Below are positions 11,732 to 22,469 of a stretch of DNA of 64,000 bases, in pieces (the first letter of the stretch is position 1; the number at the start of each line of letters is the position of its first letter). The position numbers were made by a program, and so were the translations under genes. The DNA comes from Periconia sp. R9002 (lineage: Eukaryota > Ascomycota > Dothideomycetes > Pleosporales > Periconiaceae). The notes under the pieces were generated by a model that was not told the origin of the DNA, ran no database searches, and saw only the letters and a list, made by a program, of their open reading frames with translations. The DNA is taken from the NCBI GenBank assembly GCA_023627715.1, contig JAMAHW010000001.1, positions 1 through 64,000 on the forward strand, written 5' to 3'.

Positions 11732-12772
11732 TTTCGAAGGGTTTCGGTAACGAGGCTTCTGGTCTCATGAAGCAGCTGGGGAATGGACGAGGTTTTGTTT
11801 GCACGATTTGACCGGATGTGTGTCTCGTTAAGTGGGGGAGGGTAGCTGAATAATTGATGGATGAATTCTGACCTGCTGCTTAAGGTGGTTAGTGGACACG
11901 GGCAGATTGCATGGATTCATTATCTAGGGCTGGCTGCAGGCGAATGTTCTAGTCCATCAGTACTTGGAAGGGTTACATGAAGATGCATTGCGCATGTAAC
12001 TAATTGTGCGACGAGAGGTGAAGGTTATGATATATGCACATGAAGTAGTTATATGTATGTATGGGTAAGATACTTGCACGTGGGTGGAGGTGGTCAGCTC
12101 GAGCGGATGGTGACGGGCGGCTGGGCCCCTGGCTTAAGTTGGAATAATGGACAGTCCAATCAGTGTTGGGTACCTACATTTCATAGCTTGGTCGCATACG
12201 CATTCTCAACCTGCTAACGTTGCCTAACAGCTTGCTAAGTGATACCTACTGTAGGTACCGTATTTGGTTGCTGTAACTACCTACGTGGACAACCAGCACA
12301 TCGCAGAGTTCACTCCACAAACAACTCCAAACCCCCGGTGCGCGGATCTCCCCGCAGCCCCCCAATTGTCAGTCTACCACGGTGTGCCTACCCAAGTAAC
12401 TACCTACCTAGCTTCTTACGCAGCAAAAAAGCACAGGCACATTGATCCATCCCTTCACCCATCTATCCCTACGCATCCCGCTTCCTTCCTCCCCGTGGTT
12501 ACTGGCGTCGACTTGGACGACGACCTGTTGTCGCTGCCTCCGTGCTACCGGTACCCTATACTACTTACTGTCTAGTAGCTCCGTGCCCACCCCTCGACCA
12601 ACATCATCAACCACATCCACATCTCCCATCTCATCTCTAATCCCATCATCTCCCTTCGCTACACCTCCTCGCCCCTGGCGTATGCCTGTCGCCCTCCCCT
12701 CCCGTCGCTCCGCCCATCTTTCGCTCTGCTGCCGCTCCACTTGACGGTGCCTTGCGCCCGCCGCCGGCCGCC
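11732..12772. promoter_or_regulatory. Divergent intergenic region between MFS transporter and SLA1
   Basis: About 1.04 kb holds both promoters. The SLA1 side is pyrimidine-rich (CCCATCTC-type runs), usual for fungal 5' leaders. A branch-point and acceptor-like pair (GCTAAC then TAACAG, about 12214-12231) might belong to an intron in the SLA1 leader. I see no clear TATA box. Confidence 0.45.
12682..12744 (+). other. Upstream ORF in SLA1 leader (20 codons)
   Basis: An ATG opens a 20-codon frame that closes with TGA 28 nt before the SLA1 start. It is in a different frame from SLA1. If the leader is transcribed this far, it would lower translation of SLA1. Confidence 0.4.
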
Positions 12773-15700
12773 ATGGTATTCCTAGGTATATACCGCGCCA
12801 TCTACGACTATGCGCCTCAATCCGAGAACGAGCTTGCCTTGGCAGAGGGTGACCTGCTGATGGTTCTGGAGAAGTCGACCGAGGACGATTGGTGGAAAGC
12901 CAAGAAAAAGGGTGGACAGGACGACGATGAAGAACCAGAGGGCCTGATCCCCAACAATTACGTCGAAGAGGTGAGCCAATGCTCTCGGCACATACCCGGC
13001 CTGCAATCCATCAATTGCTACTGCCCCCTTTGCTGACCCCATGCTCAGGCTGCCCCCGTGTGCAAAGCCAAAGCCCTCTACGATTACACCCGCCAGACCG
13101 ACGAAGAGCTTTCCTTTAAGGAGGATGCCGTGTTGGATGTCTACGATGTTTCCGATCCAGACTGGACCTTGGTTGGCGTCGAGACTGACTACGGCTTCGC
13201 CCCAGCAAACTACATTGACATTCAGGAGGGTGCCGCTCAACCCGCCCCGATGGCATCGCCCCCCCTCCCCACACGTCCCCAAGTTCCAACCATAAACGCT
13301 CCCGACTCGGATGACGAGCGTCAGCCTCCTACACCAGATAGCCCTGCACCAGTGCAGCCGAGCCCCGCAGCCGCCCTTGCAGGCATCATACAGAAAAAGT
13401 CGGAGCAATCTAGTGCACCACGCTCCACCATCTCTCCTCCGCCGGCCATCAAGCCGCCCACCCAGAAACGAGTCCAATTCACCCCCGAAGTATCCGACGA
13501 AGAAATTCCGCCCCCTCGCCTTCCTCAGCGACCGCAGTCAGCAGCGTTCTCACCTCCGCCTACACGAGTCCAATTTGCATCACCTCCGCGCTCCCCCGAA
13601 TCGCCTCCCGCCCGCTCCCCAAGAGCTCGCAACGTCACCTTCACAGATTATGGAACAGAAGACAATTCTCCTTCCACTCCGCTTTCGGGCTCGGGCTACC
13701 ATCTGTATAATATCTATGAGTACATCACTCAGCCAGGCAAAAATAAGAAAATGCCAATCACACTGGGAATCAACATTGCCAAAGGCATGATTATGATCGC
13801 ACCTGAGAAATCACGAGATGGACCTCAGCAGGAATGGAGTGCGGACAAGCTCGAATATCACTCTCAGGAGGGGAAGCATGTCTTCATGGAGCTCAAACAG
13901 CCCAGTAAAAGTGTTGATTTTCATTGCGGAGCCAAGGATACTGCGTCGGAAATCGTTCACGCGCTGGGAGAATTGTCGGGCCTTGCAAAGGGTGCTGGGC
14001 TTCGAGAAGTGTTGGCGGCAGGATCAGGAAGCTCCAATGTGCAGAAGAAGGGGGTCATGCTATTTGATTTTGCAGCACAAGGTGACGATGAGGTCACGGT
14101 GGGTCTCGGCGATGAAATTCTAGTGTTAGATGACTCGGCCAGCGACGAGTGGTGGAAAGTGCGGAGGCTGAAGAATGGCAAGGAGGGGGTGGTGCCAGCT
14201 AACTATGTCGAGATCACAGAGTCCGCCCACATGTCTGCGCCTATTCTTGCACGTTCCGGAACGAATGCTGGACGTTCTGTGGTGGAACAGAACAGGCGTG
14301 AAGAAGAAGAACTTGCACGTCAAGCAGTGAGGGCAAGGAAGCGAGATAGCGACACTAGGGGTGATCAGGTAGGGCCTGGCCTGCAATTACCTGCGCGTCA
14401 TTCTAGTCTTTTGCAAGCAAAAGTTGACCATCCTCGTACTTCACAGAGAAGCAAACGCGAAAGCACTGCTAGAGACACAAAGTCTTCCTCCTCTAAACCA
14501 AGTACGTATCTCCACCCTCTTGAGCGCTTCTTCTACTCTATACTGACTAGGTTCAGACTCCTCCAAAATCCGAACGTGGACCGACCGATCAGGTTCGTTC
14601 AAAGTCGAAGCCGAATTCCTAACCGTAAAGGATGGCAAGATTCATCTTCACAAAGTCAATGGAGTGAAGATTGCCGTGCCTGTGCCGAAGATGTCGGTCG
14701 AAGATTTGGAATATGTCGAGAGAGCTGCTGGAATATCTCTAGATGACGATAAACCATTATCAGATATCAAACGGAGAAACACCCAACGAGCCAACGAGAG
14801 TTCAAGCCGGTCCACGGCGGGCATCACAGTTGAACCCAAACCATCTTATGACTGGTTTGACTTCTTCCTCCAGTGTGGTGTCAATCCCCAGATCTGCGAG
14901 CGGTATGCACAGACTTTTGCCAAAGATCAGATGGGCGAAGAAAATATGCCAGACATATCCGAGAAGTTGCTTCGGACATTGGGCGTTAAAGAGGGTGACA
15001 TTCTTCGCATAATGAAGTTTCTGGACAACAAATACGGACGCCTGGGTGACAAACAGAACGGAGAAGAAAGCGGAGGTCTATTTTCTGGCCCCGGTGGTAC
15101 GCTGAGGAATAACACTCGGAAGGGACGCCCGGCTCCACCGCTCCAAACCAATGATGTAGTCGATGCTAAGGCTTTTGAACAAAAGACGGATGACACCGTC
15201 AAAAAGCCTGCTGAACCGAGTTCAGCTCCAGCCGCAAGCACTCCATCTGCTTCCGCGTCTGACAAGAAAACGGATGGGTTTGAAGACAACGCCTGGGATG
15301 TTAAACCTGCTAGACAGCCACCAACGACTACGGCTTCTCCACCACCACCTACTACGACAGCACAAGCTCCCGCTCCCGCCCCAGCCCCTGCGCCAGCTCC
15401 TCAGCCTCCTGCACTGACAGGCTCTTTGGGCGAATTGTCACTACTAGATATGCCAGCACTAAAACCTGAAATACAGAGTCCGCCAGCGCAAACACCAGCG
15501 TCTGCTCCACCCCCAGCTCAGAATGTCCAACCCGCGCAGCCTCAGGGTGCTAGCCAGTCGCTATTCGATCAAGTAGCTGCAGTCAAGGCTCTGCCACCAC
15601 AACAACTTGCTCCTCCACGGACACGACCCGCAGCGCCGCAACAAACGGGGGCTCAAGGAGGTCTCATTGCACCCCCGCCTCAACGCTCTTCTTCGGCGCC

Positions 15701-16423
15701 TCAGAACCAGCAAGCATTCGCGCCCCCTCCCGCTCTCCAACCCCAGCTTACTGGATACAACCCCAACATGCACACTCAAATCGCTCCTCCAGGTCAGAGT
15801 TTGCAGGATCTGAACGCTCAACGTTTGCAGCAACAAATGACGGGTTTCCCAGGCCAGCAACCTCAGTTCCCCATGCAACAACAGAATGGATTGATGCCGC
15901 AACCGACGGGATTCAATGGAATGCCCATGATGGGACAGCAGCCACAGCCAACAGGGTACCAGCCCATGCTTCAAGCACAGCCAACAGGATTCCAAACGGG
16001 ATTCCAGCCTGGGTTCCAGCCAGGATTTGGACAGAATTCGATGCCATCGCTGCAGGCGCAGCCGACAGGATTCCAAAGCTTCTCGCCCACACCCCTGAAC
16101 CCTCAAGCCACTGGAGTGAACCGGTTCCTCCCACCAGCGATCCAACCCCAACCCACAGGGTTTGGACAGGGACCCAGCCCGCCTCCGATGCCTCCGATGC
16201 CGCCGATGCCATCGATGCCGACGGCTCAGCCACTGGTGCCGCAGAAGACGGGCCCAGCACCGCCTGTCAAATTCGGGGTGCAGCCGGCCAAGAAGCTCGT
16301 GCCACAACCCACGGGGAGGGCCAACCTGGCCAAAGCTAGTATGTAACGCCGTGTCACCCTTGAAGTATGCAGAGACAGAATGCTAACGAGTGAATAGCGC
16401 CCGAAAATCCGTTTGGATTCTAA
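12773..16423 (+). CDS. SLA1: SLA1 actin cytoskeleton / endocytosis adaptor
   Basis: Five exons (12773-12970, 13049-14368, 14447-14501, 14557-16338, 16398-16423) give 1126 residues. Order: SH3-1 (about 5-65, ALYDY-type IYDYAPQ), SH3-2 (70-125, ALYDYTRQ), a Pro-rich linker, a conserved block (270-385), SH3-3 (398-458, LFDFAAQ), SHD1 (526-580, [18 protein letters not shown]), SHD2, a SAM-like fold (621-690), and a Pro/Gln-rich tail with QxTG repeats. In yeast, SHD1 binds NPFxD cargo signals, the SH3 domains bind Las17 and ubiquitin, and the tail binds Pan1/End3 and is phosphorylated by Prk1. The last exon adds only TPENPFGF, giving a C-terminal NPF, a ligand for EH domains. The intron before it has an ideal branch point (GCTAAC). 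Length and layout match the family. Confidence 0.95.
15730..16330 (+). repeat. SLA1 LxxQxTG repeat array (Prk1-type phosphosites)
   Basis: The tail carries ten QxTG units: QLTGY, QMTGF, QPTGF, QPTGY, QPTGF, QPTGF, QATGV, QPTGF, QKTGP and QPTGR. Most have Leu or Ile five residues before the Thr. This is the LxxQxTG consensus used by Ark1/Prk1 kinases in yeast, where phosphorylation takes the endocytic coat apart. Confidence 0.8.
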
Positions 16424-18209
16424 GTTTTGTGGACGCACGTTTGTTGGCCATACTCCGCGGGCAAGCGGGGATTGTAGATAGTTTTGACATTGCACGCCAT
16501 TGGACAATGCTTCTCGAGAGCTGGCCAGCTCTGTACTTTAGCAATCTGCTGCTCCATAGTAATTGTTGTTTTTGGACTTGTTTTGCGGAATGATTTCTTA
16601 GTTGCATGGCGCTGTACTGTTTTTGTCTCGCTCTGGATTACATTCGTTCCGATGGTATATTAATTTTATATGGTTGTTGGCAGTGGCAGTAGGGGTAAAG
16701 GGGCATTGTTGGATATGTACGTTTGAGAGGAAGAGTGATGAGGTGGAGAAGGAAAGATAGGTTAAGATGTTTATAATGCACAAGAGAGATGGACACACGG
16801 GCATGTCTACATGTATCCATGATTGTACCTATCTATCCAATTGTATATGTACAGGGGTACCGGAGATGGAGAGAGAAGGAAGGCGAAGCTTTGATGCCCT
16901 GGTGCCAGGCGCTCGCTAAAGAGCTTAATCGCGCATTACCCCTGTCGCAGCCCCACCTGGTGTGGCGTTGGTGTATCCCTAGCGCAGTGTGCCAGACATG
17001 GAATGACGAAATGCAGGACTCCGGGTGTGCTTGTCAAGGTTTGCATTCGCGGCGCCCAACAGCGAGGAAGTGTGCCCACAGACAGACAAATAGACAGACA
17101 TGGGATACTGAAGCGTCAAGATTGGATTATGGCTGTGCTGACTGACGGACGCTTCTGGAACGATGCCCTCTCTTCTTTCTTTCCCTCCGAAGGTCGACCG
17201 AAGAAAGGCCTTGTTTTCGGTATGCATGTGCATTACAGAGTGCGTGTAATGCAATGACTAACAACATCCCTTCCTGGTATTTCCACCACTGTCATTGACT
17301 TTTCTGTCTCCGCGCTGCTTGGATCCGATGCGCGACGATCAAACACTAACCGGGCAAGGTGGTTCAAGAAGAAAGATGCGATCGAAGTGTGGCGTGTGGC
17401 TGACAAGCGCGAACGGAGGGGTCCCAAGGTTCACATAGTTACGTGTACACAACCTTTCTCGTGCAGTCGAGTTGCAAGCTTGCGAAAGCTTTGTCGTCAT
17501 CGTGAGCCTATTTACGTCCAATCACGGCGTCGCAGGGGGTTCGGGGTCATGGGTTGCTGCGACTCAAGGGAAGGCACAGGGCCAGCCTAGCTTGGAATTG
17601 TTACAGTGGAAAGCAGAAGAAGCTCCGAGTGTCTCCCCACCATCCAACCCATACACGCAAAGCCACAGTCCCTAGTTACCTTTCTTTACCTTTGTGCCGT
17701 CCCATCCATGATCCTGTCCTGTCCAACCAAGGTTTCGCTGCCCTTCGCTGCTTCTTTAAAGCCCTGCTCTCCCCCTCTTCTTTTATCCTATCCTATTCAA
17801 CCTTACCTTCACCAACCCATTCGCCCATCCAAACCACACCCTGACCTCTTTGGACCCGCGCGCACTCATCAAAACCGCCCACTCGGATCAAAGGCGCATC
17901 CGCTACAGATACCTGTGAATCGTGAAACCTCATCCGCCTCTACCTACCTCTCCAATTGCTCCTTCGTGTGCATTCCTGCAAAACACACGCACAATTCGGG
18001 TCGCACCAGTCTCCACTACCGCTGACTACTTAACGCCCATCACAATAACAACCAAGTAGCCGGACGACCGATCGATAGATACATCACCAGTCACATTACA
18101 CACACACGCAATAAATCCGCGTTCCGTACGACGACCACAACCCACTGCGCCGAAACCCACCAAATCAAGGCGCTGCCATCTATCGAAGGAAAAGAAGTCT
18201 GAAATAAAA
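16424..18209. other. Intergenic, no supportable gene
   Basis: This holds the 3' flank of SLA1 and the promoter and leader of the CYSTM gene. The last 600 bases are strongly pyrimidine/CA-rich, typical of a fungal leader. The open frames are low-complexity. Confidence 0.6.
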
Positions 18210-18547
18210 ATGTCGGCGAACCAATACTACCAAGGCGGCGCGCCTCAGTACCCGCAGCAAAGGTACGACACGACACCCTCTACCTACCCTCCACCCAAAC
18301 TTTTCCATACTAACAGGAACATAGCTACGGTCCCCCCGGCGGCGGCTACCCCCCACAGCAGCAGCAGCAAATGTACTACCAACAACCACCCCCCATGCAG
18401 TACCAGCAAGCGCCTCCCCCTCGCCGCGAGAAGAAGGACAGGGGCTGTTTGACGGCTTGCTTGGCCACGCTGTGCTGCTGCTTCGTTTGCGAGGAGGGGT
18501 GCGAGTGCTGCATTGATTGCTGTGAGTGTGCTGAGGAGTGTTGCTGA
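18210..18547 (+). CDS. CYSTM-domain cysteine-rich membrane protein
   Basis: Exons 18210-18262 and 18325-18547 are joined across a 62-nt intron (GTACGA donor, ACTAAC branch, CATAG acceptor), giving 91 residues. The N-terminal half is Gln/Tyr/Pro-rich ([14 protein letters not shown]). A basic stretch (RREKKDRG) follows, then a C-terminal module with 14 cysteines ([27 protein letters not shown]). This order, Q/P/Y-rich then Cys-rich at the very end, defines the CYSTM family. Members are small tail-anchored membrane proteins in eukaryotes, linked to tolerance of metals and other stress. A second acceptor (AACAG, 8 nt upstream) would break the frame. The role in this organism is inferred from the family only. 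Confidence 0.88.
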
Positions 18548-19180
18548 TTTTGAGAGAGGGGGAGAGGAGGGGGGAGGTTTGGTTGGTTGGTGGGGTCTGG
18601 TTCGGTTTGAAATATGCATACACACAGTTTGACGGTGTTTGCGTGTGGGGTGCGTGTTTACTCTGTACTGTCTCTGTACTTTTAGCGTCGGCTGGCTGGC
18701 GGGAGCGATATTACTGCCTTGAGTAGTGTAGTCTTGACTTGATGACTTTCTTTATATCTTTTCCTTTGTTCAAGGGGTAGCAGGGAGGAAGCGACAATCG
18801 AAACAACATACATTAACTCAGGAGAAATGTGTACATACATACATATATATGTGAACTTTTATTTTATATGTTCTGGTTAAGAGAGGTCTTTAAGAAAAAA
18901 ACGCCCCCCCCCCCTTCCCCCCTTCCAAAACAATTCTCAATCAATAGCAATAACCCTTTTGTATTTTCTTACTTTTGAATCCTCGATTTTTTATAAGGGT
19001 AGATGGAACCACTCCTAATTTGTTCAAAAATAAAATAAAATAAAAAAATCTCATCAACGTCTCACAAATACTTCTTTACACACACAACACATACAGTGAA
19101 TGAAATTTTCATCAGGTAATTTGAATTGAACAGAACAGAACAGTCCATTGCGGACTTTTTTGTTCCCCCCCCTTTTCTCT

Positions 19181-19214
<34 letters not shown>

Positions 19215-19599
19215 ATCGACCGACGAACCAAACAGAACCTAGACACATAAAAGAGGAGAAGCAGAAAAAGAAGTAAAACAAGAAGGAGTGGAGGAGAAAA
19301 GAGAGAGCAATCCATCCAGACCCATATCTCATCTGTGCCCTGCCTCGTCTCTCTCTCTCTCTCCTTTCTTGGTTCAAGCAGCAGAAGAAGAAAAAACCCA
19401 TCAAAGCCGAAAAGAACTAACACAGAAACAAAAAGAAGAAAGGGAGAAAAACCGCATTTGTCGAAGCACACCCACGCACGACTCATGCAGCAATTCCTAA
19501 ACCACCACCGAGGACTGATCAGCTTTCCCATCCATCCTCCTAGACTCGATAATGCCATTAATTCCCCCCACAAACCAGCCATACCCACATATCCCCCTC
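18548..19599. other. Spacer between convergent genes with simple repeats
   Basis: This is 3' flank for both the CYSTM gene and the Arg/Ser-rich gene. It holds a C11 run (18904-18914), a (CT)13 microsatellite and long homopurine and homopyrimidine stretches. The open frames are low-complexity. Confidence 0.7.
19189..19214. repeat. (CT)13 microsatellite
   Basis: Thirteen uninterrupted CT units lie within a longer pyrimidine stretch. Confidence 0.85.
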
Positions 19600-21870
19600 C
19601 TACATAGCTCCATAACTCCTCGTAAGAGCCGGCGCATCCGGAAACGGCCTCATAGCATCCTGGGCTCCACCCTGCGACGGTCCAGAAACCCTTCGAGTCC
19701 TGCGTTCCTCCACCACATCATACGGACGGCCATTCTCATCGTACTCCTTGTACCGCACATACTGCACCGCGTCCCTCGAGTCTTCGCTCCCCGTGTCCGT
19801 CACATCGTCCCAGTCCTCATGTCGCGGATCCGGAAGGGCCACTGACGCACGCGTAGCAGCGCGATACTCGGAGCGTGCTGGTGGTGGCGATTCAGGCGAG
19901 GGCACGCGGGATCGCCTGCTGCGGCCACGTGGTAGAGGCGACGAGTGGCGAGCGCGGAATTCCACGCGGTGGTTGTCGGGTGAGATGTATCGAACGTGCG
20001 TGTCCATTTCATAGTCCCTAGAAGAAGGTGGTGATGAGTGGCGGATACGGAGTCGCTCAAAGCTGCGAGTGAGAGGGGAGGGGGAGCGTGGCGCGTCAAC
20101 ATACTCGCGCTCCGTGCGATGGCGGTAACGGAACTCTTCGCTGTCCAAAGGACGCTCTTCTGGATACCTGGATCGTCGAGCATGATAGTCCAGCTCGATG
20201 TCGGGAGCACGCTGGCCTTCTGGTTGTGAGTGGCGTTCAACAAAACGGACTTGATTCTGAGCTACGTCAGGTAACCTACTGTTAAGTCTCTCTTGCACAC
20301 GTCTTCGCTGCGTGGTATCATATTCCACGGCGGAGTTTCTCAAGATGCCCCGGCGTGGAGACAGTCTGCCATTCGGTGAGGTGGTGGATTGGCTAGCTTC
20401 AGATTCGTGCAAACGTGGCCTATGATCTGGGCCGACAGTCCTGAAAGGTGTGGGGTGTGATGAGATTCGAGCCTCAGCATCTTCAGTGTTGCGGTAGCTG
20501 CGCCTGGAAATTCGGACAGGAGACAGACTGCGAGCACGGTACTCCACGGGAGGCCGCTCCAAGGACTCCTCTCGATACTCAAGCCTAGTCCTAGTTCGCA
20601 GGGGCGGCGGCGAAGGACTCGTCTCAGTATATCTCACTCTAGTCTCGTATTCGGGAGGGTCTGGAGATGGAAATGAACCAGGAGGTCTGTACCGACCGCG
20701 AGTCTCAGGTGGAGGGCTGGGAGAATAGTAGCGAGAGCCGATTCTCGACTTCCTACGTGAGCATGGAGGCGGGTTCCCCTCGTCTTGCAGGACACGGAGT
20801 CCAATGTTTGCACGACTCTTAGTTCTGACTACCGTACGTCGTGGGCTAGGCGAGGAGTAACTCCTCACATACCGGACCTCGCTGCGGCTTAGCGGTCGAC
20901 CCCTTCGAGAGCCGTCGTCGATCTTGATTGTAATGGTGTTGCCGTCTTTTTCCTCCAGTTTGTCATGCTTCTTCTTCGCTTTCTTCTTGCACCTACGGCA
21001 TGGACTGGGGACTGTTGGTTGGCCAGGGACAATGGGATGGTGGCGATGATAGCCCGCAGAACGCATACGGCCGCAAACACTGCAAACGTGACTGGGGACA
21101 TAGACGGGATCAGAAGCGGTAGGAATATGTGTAGGGACAATGACGGGCATCTCGTTCCGCGGTGCTTCAGGATAAGGAGGGACGTCTGGTGGTGGCCAGG
21201 CTCCGGTATAGGATATATTGACGGCTGTCTATGGATGTGTTAGAAATATGCAAGGTCGAAGACGTCCCAATGTCATGTCACATACCGTGGTTTGTGGAGG
21301 CGCGGGGGGATTGTAGTACTGGTACCCGCCATTGTAAGGGCCACCTGGTTGCGGTTGCTGCGGTGGACCATAGCTCCTTGAAGGGTTCACATAGCCGGGT
21401 GCTTGAGGGGGAGTCATTGGCATGTTTGGCCTTCCTTGAGTTGCAGCAATTTGTTGGGATGTGGCAAGCGCTGTGGTGGGCGTTGCCTGAGGGGGAACTT
21501 GCCCATTAAGAACCGTAGTCGGAGGTGCTATACCGTGAACTTGCTATATACTGATGAGTACGTGCAAGTGTGACTCTTACTTCCCTTTTTTGGGGGTGAG
21601 TGAGCAGTAGGTAGTACTTACAGGGTTGTAGCCAATGCCTGGCTGACCAGCGTAGGGGTTGATCCCAGGAAGAGGATTTGGATATCCATACGCTCCAAGT
21701 TGTAGGCCGCCGGCGTAAGGATTCATAGGCGGCATGAAGTTGGCGGGCTGCTGCATCTGTCCTTGCACTTGCCCCGGCGTTTGCTGAGCGGCCTGGTTGC
21801 CGGCGCGGTTAGCCGTCGCATTGCTCATGTACTCCTGGAAAGCCTTGCGCGCCTCCTCGTTTGACGCCAT
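19600..21870 (-). CDS. Arg/Ser-rich protein with a CxxC...CxxC pair, unknown function
   Basis: Exons 21622-21870, 21286-21543 and 19600-21228 (introns 78 and 57 nt, both phase 0) give 711 residues. The first 170 residues are Gln/Pro/Gly/Tyr-rich (NPYAGGLQLGAYGYPNP), likely disordered. Around residues 215-255 is a compact piece, CSVCGRMRSAGYHRHHP followed by CRRCKKKAKKKHDK, a four-cysteine arrangement that could hold zinc. The remaining 450 residues are dominated by Arg, Ser, Pro and Tyr (SRSEVRYVRSYSSPSPRR and many similar pieces), like SR-type RNA-associated proteins. There is no RRM or helicase motif. I do not recognise a named family. A nuclear role in RNA metabolism is a guess from composition. 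The start is the first ATG; upstream frame extensions begin only at TTG. Confidence 0.8.
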
Positions 21871-22469
21871 GAGGAAGCTGCAGGCCGTATAGGAGAGTAC
21901 GATGAGAAGGTTGAGAGTGCGCGAGTGGGAACCGTCGTTGCGGCCTCGTAAGTTGGGAGGTTGTTGTGTAGTGGACAAGTCAAGTCAAGTTGAGTTGAGT
22001 TGGGTGAGATAAACACACCACACGAATGGGACAACCGTGGGAGAAAGGATTAACAAATCAAAATAGTGTGCTCTTGCCTTGCCGTGGTGCACCGACTAGG
22101 GTTTAGCCATTGCGGTCTACGCGTTGGGTCTACCTTTGCGTTACTTGGACCTACACCGCAATACCCACCAGGTCCTGTCACATACATCTGTCACACCCCA
22201 TGAACATACAACCCTTATTTCCCGTCAGCAGCTGACTTTAAGTTTAGGCAAGTTGTTAGAAATTTTTGTGTAGGTAGTACTCATAACCAATGTCCTTCTT
22301 ACCCAAAAGCGGGATTGTTGGTGAACTGCTTTTCTCTTCCCATCCAGTTTTTTCCTTTCTTTATTTCCATGACGCCTGTCACGCTTCCCACTTATATACC
22401 CCTCAAATTGCTTTACTTTTACAGGAACATAAAAATCTACCATCAATTGCAGTGGGCTAGTCATCTAAT
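21871..22469. other. Intergenic, promoter side of the Arg/Ser-rich gene
   Basis: About 600 bases separate the 5' end of the Arg/Ser-rich gene from the 3' end of STT3. There are AAGTC/AAGTT direct repeats near 21978-22000. I see no gene. Confidence 0.6.
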
